This document shows, one piece after another, positions 11,676 to 22,486 of a stretch of DNA of 64,000 nucleotides. The notes under the pieces are model-generated. The model ran no database searches and had not been told where the DNA came from. It saw only the letters and a program-made list of their open reading frames with translations. Source of the DNA: Athripsodes cinereus (Eukaryota > Arthropoda > Insecta > Trichoptera > Leptoceridae); NCBI GenBank assembly GCA_947579605.1, contig OX388307.1:12811237-12875236 (forward strand), in the 5' to 3' direction. The position numbers were made by a program, and so were the translations under genes. Position 1 is the first letter of the stretch; the number at the start of each line of letters is the position of its first letter.

Positions 11676-14600
11676 ATGACTACAGACGTTGCAATGGCCG
11701 GGAAACCGTACGTCGTTGACTTTAGATCTGACACGGTGACTAAGCCAACTGAGTCAATGAGACAAGCGATGGCAAGGGCTTCTGTGGGAGATGATGTTTT
11801 TGGTGAAGATCCCACAGTAAATGCATTGGAAATGAAGATTGCTCTCATGTTGGGGAAACAGGCTGCACTTTTTGTGCCCAGTGGTACTATGGCCAACTTA
11901 ATTGCAGGTTTAATTTTTTTTTTCATATTTTTGAAGTAGTTAGTATTCTAATGGTTATATTATGGTAGTTTAGTGACGAATCTCACCGTGGACCTTCTTC
12001 ATATTCATGAATCTAGCATTATTACTTTTTGTGTAATGTGTTTACAGGTACGCATGAAATTTTCTTTAGATATACATCTTTCTAGCATGATCTATGTTTA
12101 ATTTTGGGAAGTATGGAATTTGTATTTTGTATAATTTCTCCGTGGCTGTTCAACCTATTCTTCGACTACTGTATGCGACCTGTGAAAGAGATGGATGTTG
12201 GTGTCGAGCTGAATGGGTTTCGGGTGAATGCATTGATGTACGCAGATGATTTGGTGCTAATGGCTGAGAGTGAAAGGAACTTACAAGAGATTGTTACGTG
12301 TGTGTATGATAGTTGCAATTTGAATGGTTTGAAAATGAATGTTATGAAGACGAAAGTTCTTGTGTTTGAAAAAGAGAATGAAAAAACGATTTGCGAGATC
12401 AAAGGTGGTGACGAATGTTTGGCACAAGTAAGTGAGTATGTATATTTGGGAAGTATGTTTGCGAGGGATGGAAGATGCGATAGGGACATTGAAAGAAGAA
12501 AAGTGGCCGGTGCTAGAGTAAACGGTGCACTTCGACCCATTGTCAGCAATGGCAATGTGTCGAACATGGCTAAAATGCTGGTGCACAATACCATTCTGGT
12601 ACCGTCACTTACGTATGCAAGCGAGACATGGACGTGGTTGAAGAAGGACGAAAGTGGAATAAATGCAGTAGAGATGCGATCGTTGAGAAGAATGATTGGT
12701 AAAACGCTGCGTGATAGAGTGAAGAATGAGGATATTAGAAGAATGAGCAGATGCAAGAAGAGTGTTGTGGACAGGATGCGCGTGAATAAACTACGGTGGT
12801 TTGGGCATGTTGAATGAATGAACGAGGTAAGAATGACAAAGAGGATATACTTATCTGAAAGAAAGGGTGTGAGGAAACGCGGGCATCCGAGAACCACATG
12901 GCTTGATCACGTGGATCAAATTCTCAAGGACGGCCGCGTGTTGAGTAAGAGGAACCGACGTGCGTGTATGAGAAACTGTATGAATGTGGAGGAAGCGAAG
13001 GAAGTGTGTAAAGATAGATCTGCTTGGCGTTCCGTTCTCTCTGCCTACCCCACTTGGGACACGGCGTGAGGGTATAGTATAGTAAAGTATGGAATTTGTA
13101 TTGGTGAATATTTGAGAACATTTTTGTATTTATTATTAAGGCTCATTAATTATGTTATAAACCAAAGATAATGAATGTGAATATAATTGGTCAAATTTGT
13201 AAGGAAATATGTGTCTGAAATGTCAATTTATTATACTGCAAGCCTTAGTGTTATACTATATAAAATATTATGAAATAAAGTTTACAATTCATTCTGAATG
13301 TCTTATATTTAATGACAAGCTACATGTTTGATATGTGTAGTCAGTGTACTGGCTACCCTGCTTCTGGGAATCTCAAGATGGCAAAGAAAGATATACAAAA
13401 TCTTTCTTAGTAATAAAACTAAAATGGAATAGAATTATTAATAATTATTCACTACATTTTATTAATATGTAGAATTCTCTATATATTAATAAAAGTTTTT
13501 TTATATTAGATCCAAGCATCAAACCCTTCATATAAGAGCGTACTCTTCAAAAGGATCGTTTATTGAAATAAATAAATAAATATGTATGATAAGAAATATA
13601 TAATATTTTTTTATAACTTTGGTATAAATTTTATCAGATTAGTATACTAATTAATTTTGTTTCTTCTTATCTAGTCATGATACACTGTAATCGCCGTGGC
13701 ACAGAAGCATTGGTTGGAGATTTATCTCATATTTTTAAGTACGAACAAGGTATGTGTAATAATTATTATTTAACTATTACAGTCAAACTCTGCTATACTA
13801 CCTAAGGCTATATATAGTAAGATAAAAGTTATAATGTGCATTGTTTTAACCAAGCAACATGTAACTATGCATATGGTTGAATGCCAGCATTGCTTGATAG
13901 TTAACTGGCTAATTCTACTATTGAGCGGGGATAACTCTATGTATATACATTTTAAATATGTATGTACTGATTTGAATAATGATTCACTACATAATTATAC
14001 TATAATAAGTACATACAATGTGGCATGATGTAAAGCGCTTATGCGAATAAGTACAGTTTTAACATATATTGATACAAATATATTAAAATAAATTACCATA
14101 TAATTTTTTGTGTATATTAGTATCTGATGATGTGAACTCAAAGTCCACAAACCTGGGGGTGTAAAATATTACTCACATCATCAAATAATTTTTTTTATTA
14201 TAAGGACAATTGTTTGAATGAATATTTTGCTTAATTATGATAATTGACTATTACATTATATTACATGCGCCCTTGAAGTGAATATATTCCACAATCGGCG
14301 CACTATAAATTGTCTAGTTATTATTATTACAATGACATAAAATATCCTAAGTACTACAATATTGTAAACCGCATTTTTCAATGGTAATCCTTACTGATTT
14401 TATCCTTTCCACATATATACATTGAATAACTCTTACGGCCGCTCTATAAAAGTCACATTCAGTTGATAAATACTGCCTCAGAATAGACTTACCAGCCGGT
14501 TCCATTAAAAAGAAAAAGTCTCTTTAAATATTTACAGAGAAAAATTGCTAGCAGTAACTGGAGTAACTAATACAATTTTGTCACTTCGGACTTCAAATAA

Positions 14601-17600
14601 AAAGGACTTTACTGGCAGTAACTGCTGGTTCCATAAAGATAAATTGCCAGTTCTATATAAAAGAAAGAGTGTTTGTTTTCACCCTGCACTTTCTAGGGGA
14701 GCATTTGAGAGTAGTAAAAATTAGTGAATCAATATATTATTCCACATTTTTTTTAGGTGGTGCATCTCAAATAGGGGGAGTTATGGTGACCACTTTGAAG
14801 AACAATCCAGATGGAACATTTGACTTAAAGGAACTTGAGAAAAAAGTCAGGGGAACTGACATCCACGAACCTGTAACATCAATGGTTGCCGTAGAGAACA
14901 CGCATAACATGTGTGGTGGAAAGGTTAAATTCAATTCTTATAGACTATAATTATAAGTACCTAGAGTTTAAGTTGTAAATACTGTGCATTTTATTTCATG
15001 GTTAATGGGCCCCTTTAGCAAAAACGATAAAACATTCAATTTTCAACAAGTTTGGTACACAAACTCTCAAAACTTGTTGGCCCTACGAACATTTTGATTT
15101 GATAAAATATGAAAACAAATATTAATTACCAATGTCAAACTTTAACTTTAAAAAAAAAACTTCATTTTAGCTTCATAGTATTCATTTATAAAAAAGCATA
15201 TTTCTAAAAATCGAATTCGGGGGTGTGTTTGGTCAACACCACCTTATATTAAGGTGGTGTTGGTTTGGTACATAAATGCACGAGAATCCTACAAATTTTC
15301 ATATATTTTTTTTTAATATTACGAATACTTAGATAGTTATTACAATTATAGAACAAATAAATTATATATTTGTTTGTTTTTTTCATGGATATTGACTGAT
15401 TTTAAAAATATTTTTTTTTTATATAATTTCTCATATTTTGAAACCAAAAATCACCACATGAACTCGATTTTTTATATACTAAAAAAAGCTTGCTAAAATC
15501 TATAGTATTTATATGCTTGATAGGATGAATAAAAATATATTTATTTTTCAAATAATTTGTATTTTGATATAACAAAGAGTACCTAAATATATCTCGTCAG
15601 TCTGCGATTTATTTATTTTTTAGTAAAAAACTAATATTGGTAATAAATATTTGTTTTTTTATTTTATCAAATCAATACATTCGCAAGGGTCAACAAGTTT
15701 TGGCACTTTTTCTATCAAATTTGTTGAAAATTGAATATTTTACCGTTTTTGCTAAACGGGGCCCTTAATTATGCAAACCTTTTGCATTGTACTGGGTCTA
15801 AATATTTGGACATATATTTTTCATTCTTCTGAAATAGAGAAATAATGTTTTATTTAATCTTTTGTATTACGTAACCGAGTAATTATACTCAGTTGATAAA
15901 TACTGCTTCAGAACAGACTAAGGAGCCAGCTACATAAAAAAGAAAAAGGCTCTTTAAATTTTCAAGGAATAAAACTTTTGGTAGTAACTAGAGATGCAAC
16001 GAATAGTATATTTGCCGAATACCGAATAACCAAATATTCGGCAAAACAATGATGAGAGCGTGCGGTACTCCCGACCGGGCATCTTCGTGTAGGTATATTA
16101 TAGACATATGTACTAGGCTTGCAGCGCAGTTAATTTTTTCGAAATTTTTGTGTTCCAAAATTAATAATAACAATAATAATATTATGTAGTTTTACTCCAT
16201 ATCAAATTAAATTAATTAATTAGATATTTGAGAATTAATAATTATGCATCTGCTGCTGACAATGAAATAGCAACAAATTTGCAAGCTATTAGTTCCTCCC
16301 AGTTTGACATTTAAACTATTAGCAGAATAATAGACTAGATATTCGGTATTGGGCCGAATAGTAAAAACGTTGCCGAATAGACAGAATACCGAATAGTTGC
16401 CGAATTACCATAATATTATGATTTTGATTATCTCGGACTTTTTCTTAAAAGAACTTTTATTTTTATGGAACCGGCAGTTAGCCTTATTAGGCAGTGAATT
16501 TATTTTTTTATGATTATTTTAAGAACACCTGTATCTAGATTTAAGATGAAATGAAGCTTAGTAATAGACCAATAAAAGTCAGGTGGTCTTTTCAATAGAT
16601 CTGTTAAATATTTGAAGGAAAAACAGCTTTACAAGTTCTTATGTTGTGATAACTGCCAGTAAGAATGGTTTGGCAGTGATAAGCATTGTATAAAGGGTCA
16701 TTCACATACGTTCACTTTCAGTGATCACTCCGGATGATCCTCCAAGATGAACAGGTGTGAACAGGCGTTTCATCGCTAGTGATCACTAGCGATGACGGAG
16801 GAAAGAGATTTCCACTCGTCATAATTTTGATGAAAGGTCCTTTCACTGAAACGACCATAAACAAGTTTCATCTTAAAAAATTAATAAGTAAAAAATACTT
16901 AAGAGTTTTAAATTTCTTTATTTATCAGTTACACGTGTTTCGGGTTGCAAGCCCATATTCATACTGATTTATTGTTAGTTGGTATTACAATGGTATTACA
17001 ATTAAGTGTACAGGTATAAGATGTATGTATGTTTCTAGGAAGTGATCTATTGTTTTGGTTGGTGTTATAGGGTGACTATGAGTTATGGAAGTGTAGGGTG
17101 TCCATGTGTTGTAGTGTTTGTGTTATTCTGTTATTTAAAGATGTCTAGGATGGGAGAGTGAATTAGGTGTATTTGTTCGTTTATTAATGTGTGTGCTCTT
17201 TTGTTAATTTCTATTTGTTCTAGTATGTTGAGTTTTTGACACATATCACACTGGCGCAATAATCATCCACAAAAATCACAATTCGCAAAACATCTCATCG
17301 AACACAATCACACCGTCACACCACAAGACAAACCAATAGTACTACACTGCCACAAGAAAGGTCAAAAACTCAACATACTAGAACAAATAGAAATTAACAA
17401 AAGAGCACACACATTAATAAACGAACAAATACACCTAATTCACTCTCCCATCCTAGACATCTTTAAATACCAGAATAACACAAACACTACAACACATGGA
17501 CACCCTACACTTCCATAACTCATAGCCACCCTATAACACCAACCAAAACAATAGATCACTTCCTAGAAACATACTACATCTTATACCTGTACACTTAATC

Positions 17601-20600
17601 ATTGTAATACCAACTAACAATAAATCAGTATGAATATGGGCTTGCAACCCGAAACACGTGTAACTGATAAATAAAGAAATTTAAAACTCTTAAGTATTTT
17701 TTACTTATTAATTTTTTAATTTAAAAATGGAGTTTTACTCATTTAGTGAAAACAAAATTAGTGAAGTTTCATCTTATTATTTGTTTTATTCTCTATGAAT
17801 TTGTATTGAATGTCAGAATCATGTACAAAATTATTATGCAGTCGAGAGCTATATTAATTTATTTTAAGTGTTATTTTTCATTTTTGAATTTGTTTAATTA
17901 TTTTTATACGAAAATACGTCAAACTACATACAACATGAGTGAGAAAGTAGACATGGCAGTGAAAGCATAGGATGAACAAATGTGAACAGACGTGTTCACT
18001 TTCGATGAACAGGTTTGACCCTGACACTCTGGATGATCATCCAAAGTGAAGCAATGTGAATGCTACTTAAGCAATAGATTATAATCCATGATTCTTATAA
18101 ACAGATTTAAGTATAATATTGGATAAAGTGTAAAATATTATGCCACCTCAAAAGGGACAGATGACTGACTCTTACAAACAAGATTACACTTCCTGTAGTT
18201 TATGGATGGTAGAGCAACAAATAATGGCCAAGTTGATAAAGCTATTATTTTTGTTCAGTTATATTGGTGGTCCTCGCTCTCCAAATAATTTTCTGTGACA
18301 TCATCCCTTGATGTTCAGTAGATTTTTGTAATAGTTGGGCTTTATATTACTGGAAAATAAATAAAATAAATTTATTAAAATTTCAGCAACAACAAACACT
18401 TGGACATTTGCAAAGTATTTAAAATATTAATAATTATATAATTTATTACTGAATTATCTTTGTTGATGTTATATTTATAATTAATCATTGTATGAAGAAA
18501 TATATGTAAATTTAACAAACAAAATTACCATACAACGCTTAGAAAAGATGTCACTTTATTTGGTAATGATCCGCAAAGGAATTGAACTAGCTACCCATCC
18601 GTGGGCAGATGAATATTATGAATGCGACATATTTCAGGACAACAGTCACCTAGTAATATGCCTATTGATGGGGGACAGCTGTAGTCTTGAAGAAATGAGG
18701 CGATATCTGTTGCCACCTATTGGACTGGGAATATTTAGGCTGGATACGAAAATAAGCAGAGAACCACTTGGGAATGTGCGAATAATGTAGATATTCTTGT
18801 TTAGTGAAGTATTATAACATAATAAATAATGATTTTTATATCTTTTTCAGGTATTGCCAATGGCTTGGCTGGATGAGTTGAATGTTGTTGCCAAAAAATA
18901 TTCTTTGGCTTTGCACATGGATGGAGCCCGTCTTTTCAATGCGTCACAATTCCTTGGAGTTGAAACATCTGAGATTGTGAAGCATTTTGATTCTGTATCA
19001 GTGTGCTTCAGTAAAGGTCTTGGTGCTCCAGTTGGTTCTGCTTTATTGGGATCTTTTAGTTTCATACGACAGTGAGTGTTGGAATTTCTGATATACATGA
19101 GCATATTCGTACTATTATCTGCAGAGTTTGTTAGGCTAGTTCAGTTAGTTAAGTTTGGGATGTTCTGATTGATTTCTATTCAATGTTTTCTATTCCGTAC
19201 ATGAATTCAGAGAAACGAAATTAAAGAAAACAAATGTTTACTTCAACCATGTGATTTATTCTCGAGATAGATGAAAGACGTCTGTCTTTCGAGAATAAAT
19301 CACATAGTAGAATAAAGCATTTTTTTTATTTCGTTATGGAATTCTACTACCCACACACAGACACAGTGAATAGAATGAATTCAGAGGATGAATTGAATAC
19401 TTTTCATTGTATTCGCGCATCCACACCCTTGATGGATACTCTACTAAATGTTGCGGAACTAATTATCCAACATATATAAGTTACAGGAACATGTCTATAA
19501 ATTGAGAGGGTACTTCTATTTAGTTGTAAATTCTTTACTCTATACTGAATATAAGCAATTTGAAATAAAATTATACATTCACATTAAATGTAACAAATGT
19601 AGAGTGCAAATTTATTTCTAATATCTGATTTCATGGATAACACCCTTGATGGATACTCTACTAAATGTTGCGGAACTAATTATCCAACATATATAAGTTA
19701 TAGGAACATGTCTATAAATCGAGAGGGTACTTCTATTTAGTTGTAAATTCTTTACTCTATACTGAATACGAAGCATGCCTTTTAAGTTCTGTCGTTTCCA
19801 TATTTCCCGGCAATTTTGAATTTGGAACTGTTCTATATTCGAATGTGTTTAAATTTTGAATCTCAAAACAGTTGAAAGTATTAGGATAAGTGCTATTGTT
19901 TAGTCACAGCGTCGACTGGAATCTGTCAGGTTATGTACGAAAATGAATCTTTCTAAGGAAAATGTTCGTGCAATAATTTTCTACAACTTTAGAAGAGGCC
20001 TGACACGGCTTCAGTGTTTTGCAGAGCTAACATCTGTGTTCAGTGATGAAGCCCCATGTCTGCGGACTGTCGAACGCTGGTATTTAGAATTCCAGCGTGG
20101 ACATACTAGTGTTAGTGACAAATCTCGCGAAGGACGCCAAAAACCCAGCCGAGATAGAGGCTCTATTAGGCATCTCAGGGACAACCATTCAGAAGATCTT
20201 GCATGAAGCGCTTGGTGTGAGAAAGCTAGTTTGCTGTTGGATACCGCATCTGCTTTCCGACGATCACAAGGCGGCCCGTGTCAGATGGTGTAAGAAAACT
20301 CTGGAAAGGTTCAACCGAGGAGAGTCAAATCACGTCTACGACATCATCAGTGGTGACGAATCTTGGATCTATGCCTATGATCCTGATTCCAAACAAACAA
20401 TCTACAATCTGGGTCTTTCAAGACGAGCCAAAGCCGACTAAAGTTGTTCGTTCTCGAAGCACTTCAAAGAAGATGGTGGCCACGTTCGTTGGAAAAACCG
20501 GCCATGTTGCGACTATTGCACTTGAAGATCGTAGAACGGTTAACGCAGAGTGGTATACCACAGTTTGTTTACCACAAGTCATCGCCGAACTTCGAAAATC

Positions 20601-20669
20601 TAACTCAAAGCGACGCATCATCCTGCACCACGACAACGCAAGCTCACACAGCGCTCGGCAAACAATTGA

Positions 20670-20716
<47 letters not shown>

Positions 20717-22337
20717 TATTTACTTTATATTATTTAATAATTGTTTTTAAAGATTTTTATACAATAATTTTATTAAAATTAAATAATTACATTAATTATA
20801 TTTTGTCTTTGTTTTTTATTTTATATTATCCTCATTTGAAGCAGGAAAAAGTAGAAATTCTTGACCATCCTCCATACAGTCCTGACCTAAGCCCTAACGA
20901 TTTCTTTACATTTCCTAAAATTAAGAAAAGTCTTCGTGGTCAAAGGTTCCAGTCCGGTGAAGCAGTCGACGCTTTCAAGTCAGCCATTTTGAACACCCCC
21001 ACTTTAGAGTGGAATAAATGTTATAATAACTGGTTTGAGCGAATAGAAAAGTGTATTAAGTGTATGGGTTAGTTGGAAGATATTGCGCTTCAGCAATAAA
21101 CTCGCCCATTGCACAAAATTATTAATTCTATTTTTGTGATACCATGTTTTTTGTTCTTCTTTATATATTGATTTTGTGCAATAAAGTTTATTATTATTAT
21201 TATCTCATTTATTAAACAAAACAATATTTGATTCTACATTTTATTAGTATTATTATCTCATATCTCATTTATTAAACAAAACAATATTTGATTCTACATT
21301 TTGATTATTATTATTAAGCTACGTGGTGAATACTTTGAAAAACAATAAAAAGTACTATAAGGTTCTAGTTGTGTTTTTTTCTTCAAACGACAAAACTTAA
21401 AAGGCATGCCTCGTATAAGCAATTTGAAATAAAATTATACATTCACATTAAATGTAACAAATGTAGAGTGCAAATTTATTTCTAATATCTGATTTCATCA
21501 AACTAGCCCATTTTGTTAGAAATTTTCGTTAAGTATTCTTTTTTATGCATGATATTATTTATATTTTACAGGGCTCGTAGACTCAGAAAAGCTTTGGGAG
21601 GAGGGATGAGACAAGTTGGTGTTATTGCTGCCCCAGCAATTATTGCTCTCGATGAGATTGTCCCAGCTCTTATTGGAGATCACAGACGAGCAAAATTCAT
21701 TGGAGAATGTATGTCATTTGTCCATATTTTCCCTTGGATTGTTACATGACTATCATAAAATTATTTCAAGGGAAATGGTTATTTACATATTTATAATATA
21801 ATTTTTTTGATTCCTCCAAAGGTAGTAATTAAGCACCAATATTTCTGTCTTGGAAAGTGTTCCTATAGTTTCTCGTATCATCTGATTGTTATATGATTAC
21901 GATTTATGAATCGTTTACCAAGAAAATGAATAGTTAATTGATTGCCAGAAAACAATTAATATTAAAATTTGGACTAACATAATTCTTAAAGTATCATTTT
22001 CATGCTTTCAGCTATCAATGCAATGAGGCTATCAACATTCTCTGTTGATTTAAAGAATCTGCAAACAAACATACTTCTACTGAACATTGATCCAAATTCT
22101 TCCGTGACAAGTGATAAATTGGCTGAAAGATTGAAGCAAGTAACTCCAGCAGAATTAGAACAAGGATGTGTGACAGACGGTGGAGAAGGAATCATTGTCA
22201 AAGTATTATATAGAGATACTAAGACAGTGAGAATTGTTACATATTTTGAAATAGCTGATATCGATGTCAGCTATGCTCTTAAGAAGATTAATTATGTTTT
22301 CAAAGAAATGCACAGTAGCAAAGGATTTTTTGGATAA
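11676..22337 (+). CDS. L-threonine / allo-threonine aldolase, six coding exons
   Basis: Exons, placed by splice sites and phase: 11676-11907, 13675-13749, 14757-14923, 18851-19071, 21572-21708, 22012-22337. They total 1158 nt, 385 aa, the normal family length. The enzyme is a fold-type I PLP protein that cleaves threonine to glycine and acetaldehyde, as a cytosolic oligomer. Family motifs run in order: [12 protein letters not shown] and [10 protein letters not shown] (exon 1), the [10 protein letters not shown] aspartate D182 that contacts the cofactor, [12 protein letters not shown] with the Schiff-base lysine K213 (exon 4), and [13 protein letters not shown] (exon 5). No targeting peptide is seen. 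All introns have GT..AG ends; several hold transposons. An acceptor two bases before the ATG implies an upstream 5' UTR exon. It is convergent with eIF3d. Confidence 0.92.
12127..13084 (+). mobile_element. 5'-truncated RTE-like LINE in threonine aldolase intron 1
   Basis: The copy is bounded by an 18-bp target duplication, AAGTATGGAATTTGTATT, at 12109-12126 and 13085-13102. It keeps the C-terminal half of the reverse transcriptase ([12 protein letters not shown] near 12235) and the tail domain, ending at 13069, followed by GGGTATAGTATAGTA. One in-frame TGA at 12815-12817 breaks the frame where the 25.5-kb copy has CGA (arginine), between HVE and MNEVRM. It is otherwise nearly identical to that copy, so both are recent. 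It lies in the sense orientation of the host gene. Confidence 0.88.
14459..14660. repeat. Dispersed repeat, copy 1
   Basis: The segment starts with CAGTTGATAAATACTGC and contains AAAAAGAAAAAGTCTCTTTA. The same order is found at about 15888-15985, and its distal part (GGTTCCATAAAGAT, CTGGCAGTAACTG) reappears in altered form near 16441-16680. Ends and target duplication are not resolved. It lies in introns 2 and 3 of threonine aldolase. Confidence 0.4.
15007..15764. mobile_element. TTAA-targeting DNA element with ~130-bp inverted termini
   Basis: The left end GGGCCCCTTTAGCAAAAACG and the complement of the right end GGGCCCCGTTTAGCAAAAAC begin inverted repeats that continue for about 130 bp, including ATTCAATTTTCAACAA in both. 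The flanks are TTAAT on both sides (15002-15006, 15765-15769), compatible with a TTAA target as used by piggyBac- or Kolobok-type elements. No transposase frame is present. A separate small hairpin (CAACACCACCTT / AAGGTGGTGTTG) sits at 15234-15262. It lies in threonine aldolase intron 3. Confidence 0.7.
15990..16415. mobile_element. hAT-like MITE fragment rich in CCGAATA motifs
   Basis: The left end AGAGATGCAACGAATAGT resembles insect hAT MITE termini. The interior has repeated TATTCGG / CCGAATA motifs at both ends (16015-16050 and 16340-16405). The right terminus is not recognisable and no target duplication was found, so it is truncated or diverged. It interrupts the second copy of the dispersed repeat that begins near 15888. 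Confidence 0.45.
16876..17763. mobile_element. Penelope-like element 3' ends in inverted (tail-to-tail) arrangement
   Basis: Two arms of about 360 bp (16873-17240 and 17361-17719) are inverted copies of each other around a 120-bp centre, with roughly 97% identity by eye. The whole is flanked by the 13-bp direct repeat AAGTTTCATCTTA (16863-16875 and 17764-17776). The plus-strand right side encodes the end of a GIY-YIG-type endonuclease domain, and both arms end in a CACGTGTAACTGATAAATAA-type 3' region. Inverted or tandem terminal copies are typical of Penelope-like elements. It lies in threonine aldolase intron 3. Confidence 0.65.
17240..17518 (+). pseudogene. C-terminal fragment of Penelope-like GIY-YIG endonuclease
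   Basis: The frame is open across the centre and into the right arm and stops at TAA 17516-17518. It reads [14 protein letters not shown], then [20 protein letters not shown] and HSPILDIF. The F-x-x-H-L-x-x-x-x-H block, the KKG-x-x-L block and the LEQIEI glutamates match the end of the GIY-YIG domain attached to reverse transcriptases in Penelope-like elements, as I remember that family. The upstream half of the domain and the reverse transcriptase are absent. Confidence 0.55.
18488..18790 (+). other. Unrecognised 100-codon ORF in threonine aldolase intron 3
   Basis: The ATG-to-stop frame ends about 60 nt before the exon 4 acceptor. Its composition is protein-like, with mixed hydrophobic and charged stretches such as [20 protein letters not shown] and [14 protein letters not shown], and unlike the translated AT-rich noise around it. 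I do not recognise the family. It could be a remnant of a transposon protein or an alternative exon. No splice signals clearly join it to threonine aldolase. Confidence 0.3.
19249..19305. repeat. Imperfect hairpin, 17-bp stem
   Basis: ATGTGATTTATTCTCGA (19249-19265) and its perfect complement TCGAGAATAAATCACAT (19289-19305) surround a 23-nt loop that contains a further short self-complementary GAAAGAC/GTCTTTC pair. It is probably a MITE remnant in threonine aldolase intron 4. Confidence 0.5.
19943..21072 (+). pseudogene. Mariner transposase, frameshifted and interrupted
   Basis: The N-terminus ([19 protein letters not shown], helix-turn-helix region) is in one frame. A deletion and frameshift near 20140 remove roughly 20 codons after SDKSREGR, and a further shift lies near 20400. 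The DD34D catalytic blocks remain legible: [21 protein letters not shown] and [11 protein letters not shown]. Between the second and third blocks sits a run of 42 T plus about 120 bp of AT-rich DNA. The end CIKCMG is cut off by a LINE tail, and the usual EYF terminus reappears near 21325. The protein cannot be functional. Confidence 0.9.
20673..20836. mobile_element. Poly(T)-led insertion inside mariner transposase
   Basis: 42 consecutive T (20673-20714) open a 165-bp AT-rich block that separates ...QTIEY from ...[14 protein letters not shown]. It looks like a minus-strand retrocopy with its poly(A) at the left. ATTT occurs at both junctions (20672-20675, 20834-20837), a minimal possible target duplication. 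Confidence 0.5.
21068..21325 (+). repeat. LINE 3' tail inserted in mariner, with internal 60-bp duplication
   Basis: GGAAGATATTGCGCTTCAGC then AATAAACTCGCCC and, further on, GTGCAATAAAG and ATTATTATT follow the same plan as the LINE tails at 4785 and 27920. A 42-bp stretch starting TATCTCATTTATTAAACAAA occurs twice, exactly 60 bp apart (21201 and 21261). The insertion lies between the last two blocks of the mariner transposase. Confidence 0.7.
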
Positions 22338-22438
22338 TTTGGGAACTACATTTTAACTACCTCATTTATTCATGTTTCTGGTGTTCGCAGTATCTACCTC
22401 TATTGCAATTATGTATATTATTTTAACACTTGACATTT

Positions 22439-22444
22439 AATAAA
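22439..22444 (+). terminator. Polyadenylation signal of threonine aldolase
   Basis: AATAAA lies about 100 nt after the stop codon and is the first canonical signal downstream. A repeat begins shortly after it. Confidence 0.6.
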
Positions 22445-22486
22445 TATCATCATCATCACCCTCAACGCTCCTCTCGGGAGCACAGG

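Larger units (their letters stand above)
16694..18067. mobile_element. PIF/Harbinger-like MITE, split by a Penelope-like insertion
   Basis: Termini AGGGTCATTCACATACG and, complemented, AGTAGCATTCACATTGC share ATTCACAT and, a little further in, TTCACTTT. They are flanked by TAA on both sides (16691-16693, 18068-18070), the 3-bp target of PIF/Harbinger elements. Without the 0.9-kb insertion at 16876 the element is about 470 bp, and no transposase is present. It includes a perfect 26-bp palindrome at 16770-16795. Superfamily assignment rests on short termini and the 3-bp repeat only. Confidence 0.5.
19769..21413 (+). mobile_element. Mariner transposon, defective, with nested insertions
   Basis: The termini CGAAGCATGCCTTTTAAG and, complemented, CGAGGCATGCCTTTTAAG form inverted repeats of about 28 bp. 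A TA target duplication flanks the element (19767-19768 and 21414-21415). The interior holds a broken transposase (19943-21072), a poly(T)-led insertion at 20673 and a LINE 3' tail at about 21068-21325. Removing these leaves about 1.2 kb, close to the usual 1.3 kb. The neighbouring duplicate at 19423-19634 preserves the uninserted site. Confidence 0.92.
19423..21498. repeat. Tandem duplication (217-bp period) in intron 4, second copy split by mariner
   Basis: Copy A (19423-19634) starts ACACCCTTGATGGATACTC and ends CTGATTTCAT. Copy B starts at 19640 with the same sequence, breaks at TA 19767-19768, and resumes after the mariner at 21416 with TAAGCAATTTGAAATAAAAT, ending CTGATTTCAT at 21498. 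Copies differ at only a few positions. Confidence 0.9.

Noticed and set aside
20278..21072. 264-codon ORF containing a poly-phenylalanine run
   Set aside because: It is mariner transposase read through a 42-T run and AT-rich insertion; the frame before 20400 is not the transposase frame.
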